Source of the DNA: Strix aluco
Lineage: Eukaryota > Chordata > Aves > Strigiformes > Strigidae
Assembly: GCF_031877795.1 (NCBI RefSeq)
Contig: NC_133955.1
Location: 3,286,001 to 3,350,000 of the forward strand
Length of the DNA stretch: 64,000 bases
Reading direction: 5' to 3'
This document shows positions 21,556 to 57,400 of this stretch, in pieces. Positions within the stretch are counted from its first letter, which is position 1; every line of letters begins with the position of its first letter. Both the position numbers and the translations under genes were made by a program. The notes under the pieces are model-generated. The model ran no database searches, was not told where the DNA came from, and worked only from the letters and a program-made list of their open reading frames with translations.

Positions 21556-23406
21556 AGGGTTGAGAGGGACATGGAGTGTGGTGGCACCCTAGGGTCCCTT
21601 TTGGGGTGCAAAAAATGGGTGTTTGTGCCTTAAAAAGCTGCCTCGACAGGGTGATAAAAGACGATTTTGGGGAAAGGATGGCTGGTGGGAGGAGAAGGCA
21701 TCAGCGAGCGGCTCCTGGGACCTGCTGGGCACGGGGGGGGGCACGGGGTGGCACTGAGCGGGGGCACCCTGCCCCAGCACCCTCCCCGAGAACCCCAGCA
21801 CCGAACCCGGGGGGGTCCCCCACATCCCCGGTGCTTGTGGCATTGGAGGGGCTGGGACCTCCCAGGCTCCGTCCTGCTGCCCTGAGACCCCCCCAAACAC
21901 CCCAAGACACCCCCCCAAGCACTCCGAGACCCCCCCAAGCGCCCCAAGAGGGCTCTGCCCACCCTGGGAAACCTTCCCCAGCGCCGCCGCGGGCACCGCA
22001 GAGCTGCTGACGGGGCAGAGGCGCCCGGAAAGGGCCCCGGGGCCGCGGTTCCCGGGGCACAGTGGGTCCGGGACAGGGTTTTGGCCAAGGAGCTGCTGGA
22101 GGATTTTGTTGGCCAGAGGCCGTTTTGTGGCCAGACGCAGCGATTTTGGTTAAAAACTGTTATCTGCACACCTCCCCCCCTGGGGTTTTAACCCAAATGC
22201 TGATGTTTTCCCAGCTTGTATTTTAAGTGAATGCCACTGGGAAAGCGAAGCCCGAATGGGGCTCGGCCCCCCCCCCACTGGTTGCCCGTGGGGGGTTTGG
22301 GGATGGGGACGGGGTCAGGGTGCCCCACAGGCAGGGCTGCTGCCTGCTGCCTGCCTGCCTGTCCTGTGACAGAGGCACAAGCCTGTCCCCAGAGACTGTT
22401 TGGGGACTCTACGGACCTGGGGGTGATGCCTGGGCAGGGTGGGTGGGCACCCATTGGTGGGGCTGGAAGTGGGGTGATGCCTGGCAGGACAGATGGACAC
22501 CCATTGGCAGGGTCAGGAGGACCCACGCCTGCACCTTCAGACCCCGACCCTTGCACCCAGAGGGGTGTGGGTGCTCTCGAGGGTCCTGCATGGGTGTCCC
22601 AGTGGGTGCTCAGCCATATCCATATATGCGGCCCCCTGGCACCCCTGGGCATCCCATGGGCAGGGTGCGGGTGTCTTTGCCTGAAATGAAGGGGCCAGTG
22701 TGGACCCCACAGTGGGGGGGGGGACCCTGGTGCCTGGGGGCAGGGGGAGGAGGAAGAGCAGGGGGAAGAAGGCAGCCTTGCCCAGGCCCAGCACCCCCAA
22801 ACAGGGCCCAGCACATCCAGGTGATTCCCAGGGACCTCGGTGCCCCATTCAGCTCGTTAATGGGTAACGAGGGCTGGAGAGGTCACGGACCTGGCCCTAT
22901 GCTGATGCTGAGCCAGGGGCTACCATGCTGGTGGGTGCTGGCACCCACTCAGGGCCGGGGACCCACCTGAATCATGCACCTGCCCAGGGCTGAGCACCCA
23001 CCCAGGGCTGAGCACCCACCCCCTATGTCCCCTGGGGCCCCCTCTCCCTCTGCCTTCCCGGGCTCAGAGGTCAGAGCGGGGCAGGATCAGGCCCAGCATG
23101 TCCCCTCCCCGGCCGGGCTGGGGGGTCCAAAGGGCACCCACTGTCCCCATGCCCCCATGCCCCTGCTGTCCCCGTGCCCCTGCTGTCCCCGTGCCCGGCT
23201 CCCACGGGCCACCACCACTGCCTGGCCACGTCCTGCTCCTGCCACCATCCTGTGTCATTGGACTTTTCACCCTGATTTCTCCATTTTCTTGAATTTTTCA
23301 TTTTTTTCCTCAATTTATTTTCTCCCCCTGTTTTTTTCCCCCCAACTTAATTTTCATTCACTGTTTTCTTTTTCTCTTTTTCCCCTGATTTCATTTGTTT
23401 CCCCTG

Positions 23407-23412
23407 AATAAA
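23407..23412 (+). terminator. Unassigned poly(A)-signal-like site
   Basis: AATAAA within a T-rich block, followed by TTGTTCTTTTGTTTTATCTTTGTG (a U/GU-rich stretch, 23437-23460). It looks like a cleavage/polyadenylation region, but no upstream gene is recognised, and it sits only about 490 bp before the AHCYL1 start codon. It may be fortuitous. Confidence 0.3.
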
Positions 23413-23498
23413 CATAAATAATTTTTCCCGAAAAACCTTGTTCTTTTGTTTTATCTTTGTGAATTAATTTGGATTTGTTCCCTCCTCGGTTTCTCTGG

Positions 23499-23674
23499 CC
23501 CCGCCCCCGTATTGGCCCCGCCCCCTGTCTTGGCCCCGCCCCCGACACCTCCCCCCCCCCCCCCCCCCGACGCCGCCAGGGGGCGCTGTGGCGCCGTGCC
23601 CGTTCCTGCCGGCGCCGCCGTCCGGCCTCACTTGCCCGGCGGGTGCGCGCTGACGTCAGTACGCGCTGACGTCA
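23499..23674 (+). promoter_or_regulatory. AHCYL1: AHCYL1 CpG promoter: GC boxes, inverted CCAAT box, two perfect CREs
   Basis: Three GC boxes CCCCGCCCC (23499-23507, 23516-23524, 23534-23542) lie in a short tandem array preceded by TTGG; ATTGG at 23511-23515 is an inverted CCAAT box. Two exact palindromic TGACGTCA sites stand at 23651-23658 and 23667-23674, created by a 16-bp duplication of GCGCTGACGTCA. No TATA box is seen, so this is a CpG-island promoter with the start probably between 23680 and 23850. Confidence 0.8.
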
Positions 23675-23798
23675 CGGCAGGGCCGCCCCTGGCGCCGAGC
23701 GCGGCGGCCGCAGTCCCCGCCGCAGCGCGCTGCGAGCCGGCGGCACCGGAGCCTCCGACGCGGGACCGGCCGGGCCTAGTCGAGCCTAACCGGGCTGA

Positions 23799-48826
<25,028 letters not shown>

Positions 48827-49281
48827 TGATTTTAAGGTCACTTTTTCTTCTCAGTTTCACCCTTTTTACGTGATCACATCTCTGTCTGATCTTGGCAGAC
48901 AACCTGGGATTTGCTTCTTGCTTTCATGTGGCTGAAGCCGCTGGTGGTTCCCAGCCCTGGCTCCTGGGGAGGGTTTCCCTTTCCTGATGTGCCAAGGGCA
49001 GTTCATTCCTGCAGCGATATTTTTTTTTTTTTTTTTTCCTTCACCTTTCCAGCCTGCGTTAGTCTCGGCCGGGATCCCTGCAGATATGGAGATGCTGTTC
49101 TACCTTATCTTATGTTTCTTTCTTTGTGTGGATTATCTGCAACTTCTAAATTGCCTTAAAGAGCCCAGTTTTAGCTGCTAGATCAATGCTCCTAGCACTG
49201 CTTAGGAGCAGAGTGGCGCCTGCTGGCCACCTCGCGAATAGGTGACTGTCCCCAAGCCTGGCCAAGGTCCTTGCGCCGAGG

Positions 49282-49322
49282 TGGCCCAGGTTTGGTGGCC
49301 GCTGGCCCAGGTTTGGTGGCCG
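49282..49322. repeat. 21-bp tandem duplication in the AHCYL1 3'UTR
   Basis: TGGCCCAGGTTTGGTGGCCG occurs twice head to tail with period 21. The unit has complementary ends (TGGCC/GGCC) that could form a small hairpin. Confidence 0.85.
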
Positions 49323-50703
49323 GCCGGGAACGGGGGAGTTCACTGTTTCAGGGTGCTAATCTGAATTCGGACGGGGGTCGCTTACCCAGCATTATCCTCA
49401 TCTCTCCTAGGTTTTTTAGCCAAACTGCACCTTAATTGAGTTAAAAACATCTTTTGTTTGTTTGTTTGTTTTTTCCTCTTTTTCTTTTTGATCCTTAAAG
49501 AGATGTTTTAAGGGGGGCGTGGGGGGAAGTGTCGGGGATGCAGCTGCCTGCTGAATGCAGGCGCTCGCTGTGTCTGAGCGGCCCCATCTCCCACTGAGAA
49601 GCGCAGGGTGGTTTTAAGGGTGTCTGGGGGGTTTTTTTGGGGGGTGTTTCACTTTTTTGTTTTGAGACGGACGCAGAGATGAGCCTTCCCCCTACCCCAG
49701 CCTGGGCCCTCTGCACCAGAGACCTCTGCGCAAAGCCCTCTGCTCCCCATTGCTGCCCCAGCCCTTGAGCTGGGCTTTCTCAGCTCTTCCCTGCCCTCTC
49801 GCAGTGCGTTTCAGCCACTCTCATCGGTTCATCCCCCTTCGCCATCCTCACTGGTGACTTGTTTCTCTTTTCCATCTCTTGCAGCTTGTCCCAGGGCAGG
49901 GGAAGCTTCTTGCAACCCAGTGAGGTTTCTCTTGGCTTTTTTTATCCTCCCCAAATTGCCTCTTTCTTCCCCCTGCCAAGGCCAGAGCGTGAAGGGAAGG
50001 AGGACCCTCGCTGCCTGCATCTCCCGGTACACGGATAATGGAGATGTTGTGGTACCTGTGACTGGGGCTGCTCCTTCACCTCTGGCCACCTCCTCCCACA
50101 GACTGGGGCTGCCTTTTTAGCGCTGCCTGGCTGGGTCCCTCCCTGGGGCTTTGCAGGGTTGGGGGTGCCGCTGTTTCCTGGGGGGTGCAAAGCTCCTTTG
50201 TGGGGACGGGAGGAAGGTGGGAGGGGTGTTCGTGGCTTTAATCGCCCTCCTCTCTTCCCCTCAGTCTCCTTCTCCTTTGACTATTCTTCTTTCTCACCCT
50301 GCCCGGTCTCCTCCTGGACTGTCGCTGGGTCGCTTGCTTTCCCCACAGATTTTGGGGATCACCTGCCTTGCAGGGTCCCCTCCACCCTCCCTTAAACTTC
50401 ACGGGGGACTCAACGCCTGGCTCAGTGAGCTGGGATGGGCGTCTTCGGGGCGGGGGGGGAGCGAGAGCATCCCCCTTCCCCATGAGGGGACCCACGCTGG
50501 GACCCCTTGGGGGTCACGGTCCCCACCCTTTCCCATCCACGTTAGGGTCGAACCTCGGCCTAAGGGCTCCATCTCTGTATAAGCCATGTCGTGGGGGGTG
50601 GGGAGCCCGGGGGTGGCGGTGGCAGCGTCGGGCCGGGAGGGAGAGGTTTATTTTGTATATGAATGATTTTTAATGAATGCAATATTAATCCTTGCAGATG
50701 AGC

Positions 50704-50709
50704 AATAAA
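50704..50709 (+). terminator. AHCYL1: AHCYL1 poly(A) signal AATAAA
   Basis: AATAAA in an A/T-rich context, followed by CATTAAAG and then a TTTTGCTTGTGG stretch near 50750 that fits a downstream GU-rich element. Cleavage is expected near 50730. Confidence 0.85.
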
Positions 50710-51061
50710 TCATTAAAGTCTAATTAAACTATTAGGAAAAACAAAGCGCTTTTGCTTGTGGGCAGTTTATTTGGAAGAGTTGAGCACATGCAGTCCCTTG
50801 GGGACCCTGAGTTGGGTCTGAGCTTAAGCCCTGGCCTGGGCTCTGCCTTTGGTTGCCTCCAGATGGGCTTTTTGGGCCTCTCCAGGGCCCTGGATTTTGG
50901 GGTCTGACCCCCTCAGGGCCCTTTCACTGGGGGTTTAAACCCCATCACGTCCTTCTGTTGGGGTCTGGATCCTCTCTGAGCCCTCTACTAGTCGCTCTCT
51001 TTGGGGTCTGAGCCCCCCAAGCCGCTTGAGTTGAGCGTTTCACTTGTTCTCGGCCCCTTCC

Positions 51062-51366
51062 TGCCACTCCCAACATGGCGGCCTCAGGCGGCCGGGCGCC
51101 GCCTCCCCGGCGGCGGGAGGGCGGAAGTGCCGCTCCCAACATGGCTGAGGCCCGCGGCGCGCCACACCTAAGATGGCGGCGCGGGGGCGGAGCTCGCCGG
51201 CCGGCCGGGTGCCGCCCCGGTCGTGGCCGCCGGGGGCGGGCGGCGCTGGGCGGTGACGGGGCCGCCGCGGCGGGGCCGGCGGACGGAGCCACATCGCAGC
51301 GGCCCGAGCGGCGGGAGCCACCCCCCACGCACACACACCCGGCGGTGCCACTCCCAACATGGCGGC
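51062..51366 (+). promoter_or_regulatory. STRIP1: STRIP1 CpG-island promoter with repeated YY1-type sites
   Basis: CAACATGGCGGC occurs at 51071-51082 and 51355-51366, CAACATGGCTG at 51137-51147 and AAGATGGCGGC at 51170-51180; all fit the YY1 core (AA)NATGGCGGC. The first two lie inside an identical 21-bp element (51062-51082 and 51346-51366), and the third in a near copy (51128-51147). CGGAAGT (51122-51128) is an ETS/GABP core. No TATA box. YY1 sites of this type are typically at or just downstream of transcription start, so the start probably lies in 51050-51360. Confidence 0.8.
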
Positions 51367-51451
51367 GGCGCTGCCCCGGCTCTCCCTGCCGCTCCCGCGA
51401 GAGGGAGGGGTGAGTCCTCGCGAGAGCTCGGCGCGGCGGAGGGCGGCCGAC

Positions 51452-54400
51452 ATGGAGCCGGGCGGCGGCGGCGGCGGCGTTGGGGGCGCGGGGCCGCTCC
51501 CGGGCAACAACAAGGCCCGCGGCGGGGCGGCGCCGCCCGGCAAGGCCCGTGACCTGGGCCGCCCGCCGCGCAAGGACTCCGAGGTCAGCGCCGCTGCCGC
51601 CGGGCCCGGCTCTGCGGGGTGGGGGCGGCCTTCCCGGGCGGGGCGGGCCGGGCCGGGCCGCGTTGTCCTCCTCGCCGTGGGCCCGGGGCCTGCCCGTGCG
51701 GTGCCGGTGGGCTCCGCCGTCTTCTTCAGCCCTGACCCGCGCGGTGCTGCCCACCCTGCTTGGGCTCCGCCTTCCCCCGGGCCGGTCCTGGGCCGGCCGC
51801 TCCCCCCGGAGCCGGTTCCCCCGGGGCCCAAAGCCGGGGGCTATGCGGGCCGGCAGCAGCTCTGCGGAGCCCAGAGACCTCTCGCTGCCAGGCCCGTTTG
51901 GTACCGGCTCTGCCCAGAGTCCCGCCTGGGTTACCGGGCTCGGGTTGGTGCTGGTTTCCCGTTCGTCTCTTCCCCAAGTCCGGGTCGGTTTGTCCTGTCT
52001 GGGGCGTGAGGGTGACTCCGTCCCGGGCCCCCACATGGGCCCGACACCGGTCACTCTCCTTCCAGGGCTGCTCTGGGCTCTCACCGCCCTGGCCGGGGGC
52101 TTCTCCCCGGTTTTGCCGGTCAGTACCGGCCCTGCGCGGCGAGGGCTGGGTTGGCGGGTCCGGGTGCATCAGGTCGGTCCAGGGGTGGCTCTGGCGAGAG
52201 GTGACCGACCCCTCCAAGGAGACACCGAGGTCCTGGCGGGGACCCCTGAGCTATGGGGGATCAGGAGAGGGCCTGGGGGGAGCTGGTGGATCCCATGACT
52301 TTTCCATCGAGGCCCCGAAATCCGGTTTCATCCCTGGGGTGACTCCAGAGCCATCTGCTTTCACGGGTGTCCTCTCCAGGGTGGGGGACGCTCCCTGAAG
52401 TGACAGGAGAGGGCTGTGAGGAGGCTGCGTGAGCCTCGGGGGCTGGGGAACGGCTCCCAGCCCCGCAGAGCGGCACAGACCCTCCACCCGTCAAGCATCT
52501 GGGGGGCTGGATCTGCCCCTCGCTCAGGAGTGGGTGCCCCAACATTGAGGAGGGTTTTGCTTGGGGTTCCACGTCGATGACTTACTTAAAGGGAGCAGAT
52601 GTTTTGGGCTGTAAGCCTTCTGGATGTTTTTCCAGGCTCACCAAAGCTGCTTGGAGTTTCATTTTCACTATTCACATCTGCTGGCATCCCTTTGCGGGGG
52701 ATAGCCCAAATTTTCACACATCTACGCAAAATGAGTGAGCTCTGGGAGCTCCCTAGTCCCACCATAAGCCTCCCCCACCCTGAGATTAAATACACCCCGT
52801 CTCCTGCTTTATTTTTTGGCCTTTTGGGGCTCCCGGAGTGGTTTAGAGGTGGTGCAGTGGCAGGGGCTGCCCACCAGCGAAGCGCAGCGTGGCTCAATGC
52901 GGCGGAGCTGGGGAGAGAGCTGGGATGGAGATACAGGAGGTGGGTAGGAGTTGCCTTGGTAACGTTTACGCTGCTGCGGGTACATTTTTGGTCTCTTAAA
53001 CAGAAGATATAATCCTGGATTCGCGGGAGCATGAGGTGAATTGTGAATGTCTTGGGGGATTTTGGTTTTCCTGAAAAACTCTGTAATTTAACTGAATTCT
53101 TCCTCTGCTTTCAGGGTTATTCGGAGTCCCCAGACTTGGAGTTTGAATATGCAGATACCGACAAATGGGCAGCAGAGCTCTCTGGTAAGGGACTTGTCTT
53201 GGTGGACCAATTAATCAGCCATGATTTTCTTTCCTGGTAGTGATTAAAGGAGCTGCCAGCTCCAGTGTTGCTCCGTTATTGTCTTTAAACACCTTATTCA
53301 TGTTAAAAGGGAAGTGATATCATGCAGTTAAGTTTTTTTAGCCTTATGCTGGGTGTGTGTTTTGCATTTCCTTCATCTTAGATAGAATTACAAATTAACG
53401 TGACCAGGTTGCAGCTTTCTCCAGCGCCTTGGTGCCTGTTGTTAGAGATTCTCCTCTGTGCTCTTTTGGCAGAGCTGTACAGCTACACAGAAGGGCCAGA
53501 GTTCCTGCTCAACCGCAAGTGCTTCGAGGAGGACTTTAGGATCCACGGTAAGACCCTTGTCTTGGACCTCTGACCCCTCTGGGGAGGGTCAGGCATCTCC
53601 CGAAGGAGACGTGGGGATAGATGCGTTAGCGCTGCGTCAGAAAGCTTGATAATCTTCACGTGGTTTGTACTGGAGACCTCGTTAGCGTGCGTGGGCTGGT
53701 CCTGGAGTGCAGCTCGCTGCCTGCTGTGCGTTCAGCGTTTGCTGATGTCGATGGTCGAGGTGGTTCATTGGCACTGGGACGCCTGTGCTGGAACATGCTG
53801 GCAGCAGCAAGAGCATCCAGCTCATTTCCCATCGGCTGCCAGCATGGGTTTGGATAAATGTGATTCATCCAGTCACCTGATGGAAGGCAGGAGAGGGTCC
53901 CTCCGGGCCCATCACACCTGGGCGTTACTCCCTGGAGCGCCGTGTTCCCTGGGGGCAGCCCTGTTTTCCATCGTGCTGAATCCTTTTGAGCTTTTCCAGT
54001 GATGTTTGTGTCCAGGGCAGGCAGAGGTGCCCCGTGCCCTCAGCCTGCTTGCTTTGGCTTTTCAGTGAGGGAGAAGAAATGGACCGAGCTGGACAAGAAC
54101 CAGCACCGCACCCACGCCATGCGGCTTCTCGACGGGCTGGAGGTCACTGCGCGGGAGAAGAGGCTCAGGGTTGCCCGAGCCATCCTTTACGTTGCCCAAG
54201 GTGACGCCAGGCCCCCTTAGTTTCCCCATTGCTAAATCTGGGTAATGGATTGGAGGCTATCAATTTCAAATATTTAAAATAATCTTCTTCCCTTGTATTG
54301 TTGATTTCACCTGGGATGTCTGGAATGAAGCTTATTCTTGTGGGAGCCAGACAGTTTATAGGAGTTTGGTCCAAAATTTGGCTGACTTTCCTGTGCTCTC

Positions 54401-57400
54401 CCAGCTCTGCCAGACCTGGGCTGAGTTACCCACCGGCAGGCAGTTCTGTCCTCTGCATCTGACTTTTTGCCTTAAAATTAAGGCTGTGTTTTTCATTCCC
54501 CCTACAAAGTGCTCTGGCGGTGTGGGAGGGCCTCGGGATCCCTGCGGAGGTGGGATCCAGCGAGGGTGTCGTTGCAGGCACGTTTGGGGAGTGCGGCTCC
54601 GAGGCCGAGGTGCAGGCTTGGATGAGGTATAACATCTTCCTCTTGCTGGAAGTGGGGACGTTCAACGCTTTGGTGGAGCTGCTGAACATGGAGATTGAGT
54701 GAGTAGTGAGGAAAGCGCTTCAGAAATGGCTCTGGAGCTCCGTGGCAGGAGTTTTTCCAGTTTGTGGCAGTCCCATTCCTGGTCTGTCTATCCCTAATCT
54801 GATTCCTGCAGCTGCTGGAATGACTCTCGTTGTTCTGGGTGGATATGGAATGTAGGATTATGCCTGATTTATACAAAAATTCACTATGAGCCTTGCTGCC
54901 TGCCAGCAAATACAGATCAGTTCCTCCTCCCTTGACTGTGAACAGAGGACTCGCTGCAGCAAAATCTATTGCAGGGTTTGGCTCTGGCCTGTGCGTTGCT
55001 CGTGGCAGAGTTAAAATGTCTCCAAAGGCCCCTCTGAGGCTGCTTTCCCTCCGCAGTAACAGCGCGGCTTGCAGCAGTGCCGTGAGGAAGCCTGCGATCT
55101 CCCTGGCTGACAGCACGGACCTGAGGTACAGAGCAGGTTTGCTCGGGGTGGGGGGCGAGGAGGGGGACACAGGGTTTGCTGGGTTTTTTCGCAAGCTGAG
55201 ACAGGCCAGCAGGCACCGGAGGGTGTCCTGGGGTTGTCCCAGCTTCTGCCCCAGCTCTGTGAGCATTGTTGGGTGTGCTCAGGTCTGCTCAGTCCGCAGA
55301 TGCCCCTTGTGCTCAGCCCGCACAGCAGGCATGTGACTGGTTGGGGACATGAAAGCAGTAAAGTACAGGAAAAAAACTTTTTTTCCTACTTTGATTTGTT
55401 GAGACCTTTTTCCCCAGTGCCTCAGCACAATCTCCTGGTGTGGAGTGGGTACATGGAGGCTGGCTGTGGTCTGGGCTGCTCCAGCCCCCCCTCTTAGAGC
55501 CCTGGGTGCTGGTGGTGCCTCCATAACTCATCCCAACCTCTGGTGATTCGCCTGACCTTCTGCTTTTTGCAGGGTGCTGCTGAACATCATGTACCTGATC
55601 GTGGAGACTGTTCGGCAGGAGGCCGAGGGGGACAAGCCAGAGTGGAAGACCATGAGACAGACCTTCCGAGCAGAGCTGGGTGAGGACCAGGCGCTTGGGG
55701 GTTGATGGGATGGAGGTTGCCAGGGCTGAAGAGCAAGAGAGTAAAACGGGATGAACTTCAACAAGGCCAAGTGCCAGGTCCTGCACTTGGGCCACAACAA
55801 CCCCCTGCATGGCTACAGGCTCGGGGAGGTGTGGCTGGAGCTGTGTGGAAGAGAAGGATCTGGGGGTTCTCATTGACAAGCAGCTGACCATGAGCCAGCA
55901 GTGTGCCCAGGTGGCCAAGAAAGCCAACGGCATCCTGGCTTGTGTTAGAAATAGTGTGACCAGCAGAAGCAGGGAGGTGATAGTCCCCCTGTGCTCTGCA
56001 CTGGTGAGGCCACACCTGGAGTGTTGTGTCCAGTTTTGGGCACCTCAATACGAGAGAGATCTCGAGGGGCTGGAGCAAGGGCAGAGGAGGGCAACGAGGC
56101 TGGGGAAGGGCCTGGAGAATAAATCCTGTGAGGAGCCATTGAAGGAGCTGGGACTGTTCAGTGTGAGGAGGAGAAGGTGAGGGGAGACTCATCACTCTCT
56201 ACAGCTCCCTGAAAGGACGTTGTGGAGAGGTTGGTGCTGGTCTCTTCTCCCAGGGAATTAGTGACAGAACAAGAGGGAACGGCTTTAAACTGCAACAGGG
56301 GAGGTTCAGACTGGACATGAGGAAAAAAATGTTTCCCCGAAAGAGTGGTCAGAGAGTGGAATAGGCTGCCCAGGGAGGGGGTGGAGTCCCCATCCCTGGG
56401 TGTGTTTAAGGGCCGTTTGGATGAGCTGTGGGGGGATGTGAGGTAGGGGAGAACCTTGTAGAGTCGGGCTGAGGGTTGGACTTGATGATCCCGAGGGTCT
56501 TTTCCAACCTGAATGATTCTGGGATTCTGTGGGGTTTGGCTCTAGGCCTCACTTAGGAGGGGCTGGCAGCACTGGGTTGGTTTCTGCTAGGCTGAACTGT
56601 GCTGGTGGGGCCAAGGGGGATGAGCAGAGGAAGCCAGCCAGCCTTTTCTGCTGTCTATGTGCTCTCTCCCTGGGGAAAAAAATCTAATATTGGGACTGTC
56701 GTTTCCTCTCAACACAGAGGTAAGAAATTATGGAGATTACAAAGCCTTGGAAAGAAAGAGAGGAGCTGTCTGGGGTGAGATGAGGATCTCGGGGATGGGG
56801 GGTGTGAGGGTGCAGGGGCTGGTGGTGCTGACGGTTGGGGTGAGGACAGGGATGAGGAGTGCCTGGCTATTGCTGCCATGTGGTTCCAGGAGCCCCCCTG
56901 TACAACAACGAGCCCTTCTCTGTCATGCTCTTCGGGATGGTGACCAAATTCTGCAGCGGCCACGCTCCACACTTCCCCATGAAGAAGGTGCTGCTCTTGC
57001 TCTGGAAGACTGTGCTGGTAAGGAGAGGCCGCTGGGTGTGTCTGGCACGCGTCTTGCGGTTTGACATTCGGCAGAGGAAGGAAGTTCTGCCCTCAGAGCT
57101 GCCTGTAATTGCTCCATCCTCTTTTTTCTGGCATTCAGCTGAGTAGTTTGCACCCTGTTAAACCCACCTCCAGATTTCACCCTGTAGTGGGGAGCATTGG
57201 ATATTGGTGTCTGGAGTTGGATACCAAGGACGGACCCAAAGCGAGGTCCCTGGCTGGGGTCTGCATGAAAGAAAAGGTCCAGACACTTCAGTTGTGGATG
57301 CTTGAACACCCTCCTGTCCCTTCTGTCTTTCACAATGACAGGAGCAGCATGGGGACAGGCAGCTCTTCCTTTATACCCTGGGGAAGGATTTGGGACTCCT

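Larger units (their letters stand above)
19761..23406. other. Intergenic region between CSF1 and AHCYL1
   Basis: No coding exon recognised. The DNA is G-rich on the + strand with many runs of 7-15 G or C. Local tandem repeats are present: two diverged copies of about 51 bp near 22421-22520 (GGGGTGATGCCTGG ... ACCCATTGG), a 19-bp doublet at about 22982-23020 and an 18-bp doublet at about 23160-23200. From about 23260 the composition changes sharply to T-rich. A regulatory-site cluster at 20778-20868 is listed separately. Confidence 0.6.

Noticed and set aside
51359-51451. Using the upstream in-frame ATG as the STRIP1 start
   Set aside because: It lies inside a YY1-type promoter element and the extension does not match human STRIP1, whereas MEP at 51452 does. 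Kept only as a finding.
50945-52084. 379-aa minus-strand frame opposite the STRIP1 promoter
   Set aside because: Arg/Pro/Ala-rich composition from a CpG island, with no domain or splice structure. An antisense promoter transcript is possible but not shown.
55809-56180. 123-aa frame resembling reverse transcriptase
   Set aside because: It is the tail of a truncated CR1 LINE inside STRIP1 intron 7, not a host gene.
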